7,255 bases of DNA, from NCBI GenBank assembly GCA_003155705.1, contig PMEC01000237.1, positions 1 through 7,255 of the forward strand. The letters are read 5' to 3'. The notes under the pieces are model-generated. The model was given only the letters and a program-made list of their open reading frames with translations, did not search any database and was not told the origin of the DNA. This DNA comes from Bacteroidales bacterium. GTDB lineage: Bacteria > Bacteroidota > Bacteroidia > Bacteroidales > VadinHA17. The position numbers and the translations under genes were made by a program. This document shows positions 1 to 6,404 of the stretch, piece after piece. Every line of letters starts with the position of its first letter. Within the stretch, counting starts at the first letter, position 1.

Positions 1-1131
1 GGTGCAGGAACATATTCTGATGGTAAGCTTTACACAAGGTCGAAGAAAAGAGGCGATAATACAAGAGTACTTGAACTTCTGTGCTGGCACGGTGCAAATG
101 AAAACATTCTTTACGAAGCTCATCCTCACCTGGGCACAGATAAATTGCCTCGTATTATATCATCGATTAGAAAATCTATTATTGACGCGGGCGGTATTTT
201 TTTAATGCAAAAAAAGGTCACGGATTTCATAAAAGAAGGGGATTCAATAAAAGGGGTGATAACAAGTGATAACGAGAAATTCCTTTCATCATATGTTATT
301 CTTGCTACAGGACATTCAGCAAGAGATATTTACGAACTTCTTCAGAAACATGGGATTGAGTTGCAGCAAAAATCATTTGCAGTCGGTGTAAGAACAGAAC
401 ATCCGCAGGAACTCATTGATTTAATACAGTATCATGGCAGTCCGAGAGGCGAATTTCTTCCTGCCGCTTCATATAGTTTTGCAAAACAGGTTGACGGAAG
501 AGGTGTCTATTCATTCTGCATGTGTCCTGGTGGTTTTATTGTTCCCTCTGCTACTTCACAGGAGGAAGTTGTCGTAAATGGTATGTCACCCTCAGAGAGG
601 AATTCACCTTATGCCAACTCTGGTATTGTGGTGGAAATCAGACCGGAGGATCTTATAAGATACAGTAAATCCGGCGAGCTTGCCGGTTTGGAATTTCAAA
701 AAGAGCTTGAAAGAGAAGCGTGGAAAAACGGAGGTCATACTCAGAGAGCTCCAGCCCAGAGACTTACTGATTTTGTGTCAGGAGTATCTTCAGGTTCCTT
801 GCCAAAGGTTTCTTATTTCCCTGGAGTCACCTCCTCACCTTTGCATAGCTGGTTACCAAAATCAGTAGGCAGGCGACTCAGGGAAGGTTTCAGACAATTT
901 GGTACATTAATGAAAGGTTACGTGACAAATGAAGCTGTTGTCCTCGGAGTTGAGACGAGAACTTCAAGTCCTGTCAGGATTCCAAGAGACCCGGAACTTA
1001 TGCATCATATCAGTATATCAGGCCTTTATCCTTGCGGTGAAGGGTCGGGTTATGCCGGTGGTATTGTCTCCTCAGCTGTCGATGGAATGAGAGCCGCGGA
1101 AGCAGTTGCTGTAAAAATCAAATCATGCTGA
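1..1131 (+). CDS. FAD-dependent dehydrogenase, COG2509 type (5' end missing)
   Basis: The reading frame is open from the first base of the window, so this is the C-terminal 376 residues of a longer protein. Members of this family are usually a little over 500 residues, so roughly 150 are missing, including the N-terminal dinucleotide-binding glycine motif. The visible part begins with GAGTYSDGKLYTR, a signature I recognise from the COG2509 'uncharacterised FAD-dependent dehydrogenase' family. Further motifs are ATGHSARD (residues 102-109), which resembles the second conserved glycine strand of FAD oxidoreductases, CMCPGG (173-178), and GEGSGYAGG (346-354), which fits the C-terminal FAD-contacting motif. 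The protein should be a soluble cytosolic flavoprotein; its substrate is not known. An internal TTG at 145 could be mistaken for a start, but conserved family sequence lies upstream of it. The family assignment is firm and the reaction is unknown. Confidence 0.9.
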   Translation, partial: GAGTYSDGKLYTRSKKRGDNTRVLELLCWHGANENILYEAHPHLGTDKLPRIISSIRKSIIDAGGIFLMQKKVTDFIKEGDSIKGVITSDNEKFLSSYVILATGHSARDIYELLQKHGIELQQKSFAVGVRTEHPQELIDLIQYHGSPRGEFLPAASYSFAKQVDGRGVYSFCMCPGGFIVPSATSQEEVVVNGMSPSERNSPYANSGIVVEIRPEDLIRYSKSGELAGLEFQKELEREAWKNGGHTQRAPAQRLTDFVSGVSSGSLPKVSYFPGVTSSPLHSWLPKSVGRRLREGFRQFGTLMKGYVTNEAVVLGVETRTSSPVRIPRDPELMHHISISGLYPCGEGSGYAGGIVSSAVDGMRAAEAVAVKIKSC

Positions 1132-1157
1132 TATGACTTTCAAGGCAGAAAATTTTA

Positions 1158-1187
1158 TTTGACAAATGTCTCTTTTAACTTTATTAT
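1158..1187 (+). promoter_or_regulatory. Possible promoter for the ICMT-like gene
   Basis: TTGACA at 1159-1164 is followed, after exactly 17 bp, by TATTAT at 1182-1187, a near-consensus sigma-70 arrangement. The T before it makes TTTG (1158-1161), matching the Bacteroidota -33 element. The Bacteroidota -7 pattern TAnnTTTG is not at the expected place, but a perfect copy, TAGATTTG, lies further on at 1200-1207. One of these may drive the next gene. This is a pattern match in AT-rich DNA, so support is moderate at best. Confidence 0.3.
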
Positions 1188-1215
1188 TTAAATATTGAAT
1201 AGATTTGCCTGTCAA

Positions 1216-1785
1216 ATGACAATAATGATAAAAATATTAATCTATCTATCCTATCTATTTGGAACTTCGGAATTAATCCTGACAGTTACAAAGCGTTCAA
1301 AGCAGAAAAATGTCAAAAAGAAAAATGACAGAGGTTCCCTGATTATTCTGTGGGTAATAATAATATTGAGTATTACTGCGGGCTTCAATCTGGCATATTA
1401 TAAAACCTGGAGTTCATTGAATTACTTTATTTACGCTATGGGGATCATGGTGTATTTCTCTGGAATGATTATTCGCTGGACTTCTATAATTCAGTTGAAG
1501 AAGGCTTTTACAGTAGATGTGGCAATTAGTCGGAATCAAGAGCTTAAAACAGACGGCTTATACAGGCTGGTAAGGCATCCAAGTTATCTTGGTACGATAA
1601 TGATAGTTTCAGGACTTTCTTTATGTATGAATAGTTTGTTTTCATTTTTGGTTGTCACAATACCTGTATTCCTTGCAAATATCTACAGGATACATGTGGA
1701 GGAAGCTATTCTTGTGGATGAGTTCGGAGAGAAATATAAGGAATATCGCAAAACCACCAGGAAAATAATACCATATATTTACTAG
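1216..1785 (+). CDS. Isoprenylcysteine carboxyl methyltransferase (ICMT) family membrane protein
   Basis: This is a 189-residue integral membrane protein of the ICMT/Ste14-like group (COG2020). Hydrophobic segments lie at about residues 4-24, 41-58, 68-87 and 124-155, the last long enough for a helical hairpin. The family signature is clear: GLYRLVRHPSYLG (114-126), then RIHVEEAIL (158-166) with the Glu-Glu pair, and FGEKYKEYRK (170-179) near the C-terminus. In characterised members these parts bind S-adenosylmethionine. Bacteria generally lack prenylated CaaX proteins, so the real substrate is probably another small molecule, lipid or protein, and is unknown. I chose ATG 1216. ATG 1225 is equally possible, and the TTG at 1195 would add seven residues but overlaps a promoter-like TAGATTTG. 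The gene ends 4 bp from the stop of the convergent RNA methyltransferase gene. No clear terminator is visible in that gap. Confidence 0.85.
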   Translation: MTIMIKILIYLSYLFGTSELILTVTKRSKQKNVKKKNDRGSLIILWVIIILSITAGFNLAYYKTWSSLNYFIYAMGIMVYFSGMIIRWTSIIQLKKAFTVDVAISRNQELKTDGLYRLVRHPSYLGTIMIVSGLSLCMNSLFSFLVVTIPVFLANIYRIHVEEAILVDEFGEKYKEYRKTTRKIIPYIY

Positions 1786-1789
1786 GAAA

Positions 1790-2572
1790 TTAAATCTTTG
1801 CTAAGCTTTTTCTTCGAGCAAACTCCGAGAAAATTATCGAAGCTGCCATACCTACGTTAAGCGAATCAATACCCAATGTTGTATCAGCAAATCTAGGTAT
1901 CATTAGTCTGTGATCTATAAAATGGATCAGATCATCAGAAATGCCTTTTGATTCGTTTCCCAGAAGAATAATACCTTTACTGCCAAGTTTTTGATCATAG
2001 ATTGACTCTCCTTCAAGCATAGTTCCATAAACAGGTATTTTCTTTTCTGATCCGGTATTCAGGAATTTCTTCAACTCGGTATAAAGAACTTTTACATGGA
2101 TAATGGCGCCCATACTTGCCTGAATTACCTTGGGGTTATATACATCAACACAATCTTCCGAACAGACAATATTCTTTATTCCAAACCATGCCGCTGCCCT
2201 TATTATTGTGCCAAAGTTGCCAGGATCCTGGATACAATCCAGTGCAACACATTGTGTCTTCAAATAATTAGCCTGATTGACTTCAGGGTCGGGCATGCAA
2301 ACTACTGCAAGAGCATTATGCGGTGTTTTTAATCCGCTTATCTTTTTTAACTCTTCATAACTTACAGGTTCAGATTCAGATACTTCTTTCAGTGCATCTT
2401 TTGGCAGGCTACTTATAAATTCTGGTTTCGCGATTAAAGATTTAAGTGGCACCCCGGCAGAAATATACTCTTTTACGATTTTGTCACCCTCAATTATATA
2501 AAGTTTATACTCTTCCCTGACCTTCCTTTTTTGAAGTGAAATAATAAATCTGACCTTGTTTTTACTAAGCAT
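1790..2572 (-). CDS. SpoU/TrmH-family RNA 2'-O-methyltransferase
   Basis: This 260-residue protein should transfer a methyl group from S-adenosylmethionine to a ribose 2'-hydroxyl in rRNA or tRNA in the cytosol. Residues 1 to about 95 form the small N-terminal RNA-binding domain (L30e-like, with IIEGDKIVKEY at 26-36). The rest is the SPOUT (knotted) catalytic domain with its three motifs: motif 1 DCIQDPGNFGTIIRAAAWFG (112-131) with the conserved Asn119 and Arg125, motif 2 ILLGNESKGIS (202-211... glycine, Asn206, Glu207), and motif 3 from IPRF (225-228) to DSLNVGMAAS (236-245). The length is normal for the family. The ATG at 2570-2572 is the natural start because the N-terminal domain begins right there. 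The exact target nucleotide cannot be told from sequence; RlmB-like or another rRNA specificity are both possible. It is divergent from tamL and convergent with the ICMT-like gene. Confidence 0.94.
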   Translation of the reverse strand: MLSKNKVRFIISLQKRKVREEYKLYIIEGDKIVKEYISAGVPLKSLIAKPEFISSLPKDALKEVSESEPVSYEELKKISGLKTPHNALAVVCMPDPEVNQANYLKTQCVALDCIQDPGNFGTIIRAAAWFGIKNIVCSEDCVDVYNPKVIQASMGAIIHVKVLYTELKKFLNTGSEKKIPVYGTMLEGESIYDQKLGSKGIILLGNESKGISDDLIHFIDHRLMIPRFADTTLGIDSLNVGMAASIIFSEFARRKSLAKI

Positions 2573-2614
2573 TTTAAGATTTTTTTATCCGTAATTAATA
2601 ATTATTATTGTTGA

Positions 2615-2622
2615 TATATTTG
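2615..2622 (+). promoter_or_regulatory. Possible Bacteroidota -7 promoter element for tamL
   Basis: TATATTTG at 2615-2622 is a perfect match to the Bacteroidota -7 consensus TAnnTTTG. It lies in the short divergent region between the RNA methyltransferase gene and tamL. No TTTG is present at the usual 19-21 bp upstream, so the -33 half is missing. If used, transcription would begin near 2627-2632, which would exclude the TTG codons at 2608, 2611 and 2620 as tamL starts. Confidence 0.3.
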
Positions 2623-2682
2623 TGTAACACTTTTTCTTTACAAATTTTGGAATATTTTACATCAAATAAAAATATAAGAATT

Positions 2683-5004
2683 TTGAGGCATTTCATCCTG
2701 CCGGCTCTGTTGATAATTGTTATATCATCTTGTAATCCAACAAAATACGTTCCAAAAGGAGAATCCTTACTCGTTGAGAATCGAATTATTATTAACAATG
2801 ACAGTCTCAAGAAGAGCGAGATATTTCCTCTTATAAAACAGAAACCGAATAAGCGGATACTTGGAGTAAGGTTCCATCTGGGTTTGTACGACCTTTCTAA
2901 TATAAATAAGGATCGATGGCCACACAACTGGCTTAGAAATATCGGTGAAGAACCTGTAATATTTGACCCTTTCTCCACTTCTAAATCAAAAGATCAGATT
3001 AAAACATATATATCATCAAAAGGATATTTCGATGGAAAGGTTACAGATACTATCGAGACAGCTAACAGAAGATCTAAGGTATATTATAATATCTATGTCA
3101 AGCCAGCTTACACAGTAAATGATATTTTTTACGAAATAGCTGATACTGGACTTATCAAAATTGTAATGTCTAATTCGGAAAATTGCCGGATTGAGAAAGG
3201 CAAACCATATGATGTTGACGTTCTTCAGGCGGAAAGAGCCAGACTTGAACGGTCTGTCCGCGATATGGGCTTTTACAGTTTTTCTTCAGAAAATATTTAC
3301 TTTAGGATTGACAGCACAATCGGCCATAGAAAGGTAAATATATACTACGGGGTAAAAAAACAGCTTACATTCGACTCTAATAGTAATCCGGTCCTTGTTC
3401 CAAACAGACCATATCTTATCAGGAATATTTATGTCTATCCTGATTATGTTCCAAAGGATGTATTGACAGGCGGAGCAGATTACCAGAAAAGTCTGGATAC
3501 CATAAAATATAAAAGCTATAATTTTGTTACGAACCTGCAACGACCATCAATAAACTATGATGTGATTATTCAGGCATTATATGTTAAACCCGGAGCTACA
3601 TTCAATGTTACCAATACTGAAAGATCACAATCACATTTAATGTCTTTTAAAACATACCGGCTTGTTAACATCAGGTACAGTGATTATTATGGTAATTCAT
3701 TAAACCCTGGAGATACATCAGTTTTGGACTGTTTTATCCAGCTGACACCGATGAGCAAGCAATCATTTACGGTGGAAGTGGAAGGAACTAATTCCGGAGG
3801 CAACCTTGGAGGCGCTCTCGGCTTTAGTTACCAGAATAAAAACCTTCTGCATGGCGCTGAGCAGTTCAATCTTAAGCTTAAAGGTGCTTATGAGGCCTTT
3901 CCACAATCGAACACAGGAATAACCAGTACTGAGCAATATGGAGTAGAAACAAGTTTAAGACTTCCAAATTTCTTTCTCCCGTTTGTTAAAAAGGAAAGTT
4001 TTATCAAAAAATATGACCCTACAACAACAATTCAGGCGGCCTATAACTATCAGAACCTTCCCGTTTATACACGTACGATGGCAAATGCCGGATTTGGATA
4101 TACATGGAAAGCCGGTGATTTTAGGACTCATATGGTAAGCCCTTTCCAGCTTAACATGGTAAAAATTCCTTTTATCGATTCTACATATTATGCAGATGTA
4201 ATTTCAAAATCTTCCTATCTGATCAATAGCTACAAGGATGTTCTGATAGCCGGAGGAAGCTATTCCTTTATCTTCAATAATCAGATGATAAAAAAATCGA
4301 AAGATTACTGGTTTGTACGGTTCAATTTTGAACCAGCCGGAAACTTACTCTATATCTTTGACAAACTTACGAACGCTAAAGTTGTTAGTGATACTATTTA
4401 CGATCACTATAACATTTTTGGACAGCCATTTGCCCAATTTGTCCGGACAGATATTGATGTCAGGTATAATAGAATAATCAATGATGTAAGTTCAATTGTT
4501 TACAGAGGATTCTTCGGGATTGGTATTCCATACAAAAATTCACTTGCTATGCCATTTGAGAGACAGTATTTTGAGGGTGGAGCAAACGGGATACGTGGCT
4601 GGCAGGTGAGGTCTCTCGGACCTGGTTCTTATTATCCGGACAGTGCAAAATATATTTATCAGACAGGTGATATAAAACTTGAGGCCAATATCGAATACAG
4701 ATTTAAGTTGTTCTGGGTTCTTGAGGGAGCTTTATTTGCTGATGCTGGTAATATCTGGGCAATAAAAAATGACCCTGACAGACCGGGTGCTCAGTTTAAA
4801 ATCAATAGTTTTTACAAAGACATTGCCATAGGTACAGGATTTGGAATGCGGTTTGACTTTAAATTTGTTCTCTTGCGAACCGACATTGGCCTTAAATTCA
4901 GGGATCCAAAACTTCCTCCAAGTACCTGCTGGATTTTTTCACAACCTGATCCTATTAATCATAATAATCTGGCTTTCGTCATTACAATTGGTTATCCGTT
5001 CTGA
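2683..5004 (+). CDS. tamL: TamL: lipoprotein BamA/TamA (Omp85) family outer-membrane assembly factor
   Basis: TamL is the Bacteroidota counterpart of TamA, thought to act with TamB in placing proteins or lipids in the outer membrane. From TTG 2683 the protein has 773 residues. It opens with the lipoprotein signal MRHFILPALLIIVISSC: a basic start, a hydrophobic core and lipobox ISSC, so Cys17 should be lipidated. It continues NPTKYVPKGESLL, the usual TamL N-terminus. Residues about 25-355 are the POTRA-like periplasmic region. From about 362 (TVEVEGTNSGG) to the end is the beta-barrel, with IRGW at 637-640, the Omp85 loop-6 (V/I)RG(F/Y/W) motif, and a C-terminal FVITIGYPF whose final Phe fits the BAM recognition signal. 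There is no in-frame ATG anywhere near the N-terminus; the frame is open from TTG 2608, with TTG 2647 as another choice. I prefer 2683 because it gives a normal-length lipoprotein signal preceded by an A-rich stretch. No tamB follows in this window. Confidence 0.92.
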   Translation: MRHFILPALLIIVISSCNPTKYVPKGESLLVENRIIINNDSLKKSEIFPLIKQKPNKRILGVRFHLGLYDLSNINKDRWPHNWLRNIGEEPVIFDPFSTSKSKDQIKTYISSKGYFDGKVTDTIETANRRSKVYYNIYVKPAYTVNDIFYEIADTGLIKIVMSNSENCRIEKGKPYDVDVLQAERARLERSVRDMGFYSFSSENIYFRIDSTIGHRKVNIYYGVKKQLTFDSNSNPVLVPNRPYLIRNIYVYPDYVPKDVLTGGADYQKSLDTIKYKSYNFVTNLQRPSINYDVIIQALYVKPGATFNVTNTERSQSHLMSFKTYRLVNIRYSDYYGNSLNPGDTSVLDCFIQLTPMSKQSFTVEVEGTNSGGNLGGALGFSYQNKNLLHGAEQFNLKLKGAYEAFPQSNTGITSTEQYGVETSLRLPNFFLPFVKKESFIKKYDPTTTIQAAYNYQNLPVYTRTMANAGFGYTWKAGDFRTHMVSPFQLNMVKIPFIDSTYYADVISKSSYLINSYKDVLIAGGSYSFIFNNQMIKKSKDYWFVRFNFEPAGNLLYIFDKLTNAKVVSDTIYDHYNIFGQPFAQFVRTDIDVRYNRIINDVSSIVYRGFFGIGIPYKNSLAMPFERQYFEGGANGIRGWQVRSLGPGSYYPDSAKYIYQTGDIKLEANIEYRFKLFWVLEGALFADAGNIWAIKNDPDRPGAQFKINSFYKDIAIGTGFGMRFDFKFVLLRTDIGLKFRDPKLPPSTCWIFSQPDPINHNNLAFVITIGYPF

Positions 5005-5029
5005 TTTTTAATAATTCGTTAAAAATTTT
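5004..5029 (+). terminator. Possible AT-only terminator after tamL
   Basis: ATTTTTAA (5004-5011) and TTAAAAAT (5019-5026) form a perfect 8-bp inverted repeat with a 7-base loop, followed by TTT. It begins at the last base of the tamL stop codon. The stem has no G-C pair, so it would be weak, and such repeats arise easily in AT-rich DNA. Its position directly after the gene is the main argument for it. Confidence 0.3.
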
Positions 5030-5098
5030 CTGATAATCGCATCTTAACCGGTAATATTTCTTTAAATTGCATATTGTCTCATTGCTGTTATTTAGTAT

Positions 5099-5962
5099 AT
5101 GAACATCGATAATAGACCGTTTATTAAATGGTTTGGATATTCGCGAAGGGAAAGAAGATCAACTTTCATTCTTCTTATTATTCTTCTCATTATTATTCTC
5201 CTTCGTTATGTAGTGCCTCCGAAAGATATTAAATTGGAGGAGCTTTCTGAATTGATGGCCTCAGATGAAGGCAGAAAGGACAGTCTTTTAAGTCTTACAA
5301 CCCAAACAACATACCTTTATAAATTCGATCCGAATTCAGTTTCATATGATACACTCACTGCAATGGGTCTATCCGAAAAACAGGCAAGGACTATCGTTAG
5401 TTACAGGGAAAAAGGGGGCATATTCCGTCGGCCTGCTGATATTAAAAAGATTTACGGAATAGATGAAACGACTTCTGCAAGACTAATACCGTATATAAAC
5501 ATTGAAAAAGATAAAATAAGACCTGTCCATTTTCAGGCTGGTATTAATTCTGATCAGAAAAAGACAAAAAGAATCAACCTTAACAGTGCGGATTCAGCTG
5601 AACTGGAAAGGCTCCCTGGATTAGGACCGGTTTTATCATCACGAATAATAAAATACAGGAAACTTCTTGGAGGTTTTGTCTCCGCTGAACAGTTAAAGGA
5701 GGTTTATGGATTGCATGAGGAGACATATAAACTTCTTGAGGATAGAGTCTTTGCAGATTCCTCCGACTTAACCAGAATAAATATCAATAGTGCAGGTTTT
5801 AAGGAGCTCTCGAAGCATCCATATCTGACCCGTTATGATATTCAGTCCATTATAAAATTCAAAGAGCTTAAGGGTAAAATCTCTGATATAGGTGAATTAG
5901 TTGAAAATAAAGTACTTTCTGAAGTTAAGGCTAAAAGAATGACCCCATATCTGGAATTCTGA
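5099..5962 (+). CDS. Membrane-anchored protein with three helix-hairpin-helix (ComEA-like) repeats
   Basis: This 287-residue protein starts at ATG 5099. A short basic N-terminus with YSRRERR (14-20) is followed by one strongly hydrophobic segment (about 22-39), so the remainder probably faces the periplasm by analogy with ComEA, though the basic N-terminal side fits that orientation too. Three helix-hairpin-helix units follow: about 76-121 (FDPNSVSYDTLTAMGLS, then YREKGGIFRRPADI), 159-205 (INLNSADSAELERLPGLGP, then YRKLLGGFVSAEQL) and 227-272 (ININSAGFKELSKHPYL, then FKELKGKISDIGEL). Each carries the N-x-(A/S/V) start, and the second, with LPGLGP at 172-177, is the most complete. Such units bind the DNA backbone without sequence preference; in ComEA they bind incoming DNA. 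Here the function is not known, and no other competence gene is nearby. It lies 94 bp after tamL, and I see no clear promoter or Shine-Dalgarno in that gap. Confidence 0.9.
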   Translation: MNIDNRPFIKWFGYSRRERRSTFILLIILLIIILLRYVVPPKDIKLEELSELMASDEGRKDSLLSLTTQTTYLYKFDPNSVSYDTLTAMGLSEKQARTIVSYREKGGIFRRPADIKKIYGIDETTSARLIPYINIEKDKIRPVHFQAGINSDQKKTKRINLNSADSAELERLPGLGPVLSSRIIKYRKLLGGFVSAEQLKEVYGLHEETYKLLEDRVFADSSDLTRININSAGFKELSKHPYLTRYDIQSIIKFKELKGKISDIGELVENKVLSEVKAKRMTPYLEF

Positions 5963-6101
5963 TTGTCCAGGGCTAAACTATCTTTGGAAATTTAATATAT
6001 ATTATGTAATTTTAGTTGGATAAAAAACAGGGAATAAAATAGTTTAGATACTAAATAATTAATAAAAATTGACATTATGAATAATTTAATTCCTTAAAAG
6101 T
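5963..6101. other. Non-coding stretch upstream of the rpsU promoter
   Basis: Very AT-rich DNA between the helix-hairpin-helix gene and the rpsU promoter, with no plausible gene. It holds a perfect 12-bp palindrome, TAATATATATTA (5993-6004), and a widely spaced 9-bp inverted repeat, CTAAACTAT (5973-5981) and ATAGTTTAG (6039-6047). Neither forms a convincing terminator. The only ATG-led frame I noticed, at 6077, encodes six residues. Confidence 0.5.
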
Positions 6102-6132
6102 TTTGAAAAGAATATTAATGTTCATAAATTTG
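6102..6132 (+). promoter_or_regulatory. Bacteroidota-type promoter of rpsU
   Basis: TTTG (6102-6105) and TAAATTTG (6125-6132) are separated by 19 bp. This matches both parts and the spacing of the Bacteroidota housekeeping promoter (TTTG, 19-21 bp, TAnnTTTG). Transcription should start a few bases after 6132, at about 6137-6142, giving an rpsU leader of about 20-25 bases. It probably also serves the recombinase gene downstream. Confidence 0.7.
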
Positions 6133-6160
6133 CGCCTCGATTTAAAACTGAATTTCTATT

Positions 6161-6352
6161 ATGATTATTGTACCATTAAAAGAAGGCGAAAACATTGAAA
6201 GAGCTTTGAAAAAGTTCAAGAGAAAGTTCGAAAAGACGGGAGTTATTCGTGAATTACGTTCGCGTCAGGCTTATGTGAAGCCTTCAGTACGTCGCAGGGA
6301 AGAAATCAAGAAGGCTATGTACGTTCAGAAGTTGCAGCAGAGCGAAGAGTAA
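6161..6352 (+). CDS. rpsU: 30S ribosomal protein bS21
   Basis: This 63-residue, strongly basic protein is ribosomal protein bS21 of the small subunit, which sits near the 3' end of 16S rRNA and takes part in translation initiation. The family sequence is plain throughout: VPLKEGENIERALKKFKRK (4-22), FEKTGVIRELRSRQAY (23-38), and the C-terminal YVQKLQQSEE (54-63) typical of Bacteroidota members. The length is normal for the phylum. The start is ATG 6161. The leader has no Shine-Dalgarno; the bases before the ATG are AT-rich (GAATTTCTATT), as usual in this phylum, where bS21 is reported to help sequester the anti-Shine-Dalgarno. A strong promoter match lies just upstream, and the recombinase gene begins 52 bp after the stop, suggesting co-transcription. 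Confidence 0.97.
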   Translation: MIIVPLKEGENIERALKKFKRKFEKTGVIRELRSRQAYVKPSVRRREEIKKAMYVQKLQQSEE

Positions 6353-6404
6353 TCTGCAAAGCAGCATTTTTCATTTATCAACATTACAAATAAGTGGTTC
6401 CTTC

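Noticed and set aside
2..205. 67-residue + strand open frame at the left edge
   Set aside because: It overlaps, in another frame, the strongly conserved COG2509 flavoprotein sequence that is open from base 1.
680..868. 62-residue + strand open frame
   Set aside because: It lies wholly inside the flavoprotein gene in another frame and resembles no protein I recognise.
2096..2332. 78-residue + strand open frame opposite the RNA methyltransferase
   Set aside because: It is antisense to the catalytic core of a well-conserved gene and has no family features.
2595..2978. 127-residue - strand open frame
   Set aside because: It is antisense to the tamL signal and N-terminal region, which is clearly coding on the + strand.
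3286..3540. 84-residue - strand open frame
   Set aside because: It is antisense to the TamL POTRA-like region and has no recognisable features.
6069..6074. TTGACA as an alternative -35 element upstream of rpsU
   Set aside because: No acceptable -10 hexamer occurs 16-18 bp downstream, and the TTTG/TAAATTTG pair further on is far better.
6354..6371. CTGC-AAA-GCAG hairpin followed by CATTTTT just after rpsU
   Set aside because: A 4-bp stem with a 3-base loop and an offset T tract is too weak to call a terminator; at most partial attenuation before the recombinase gene.
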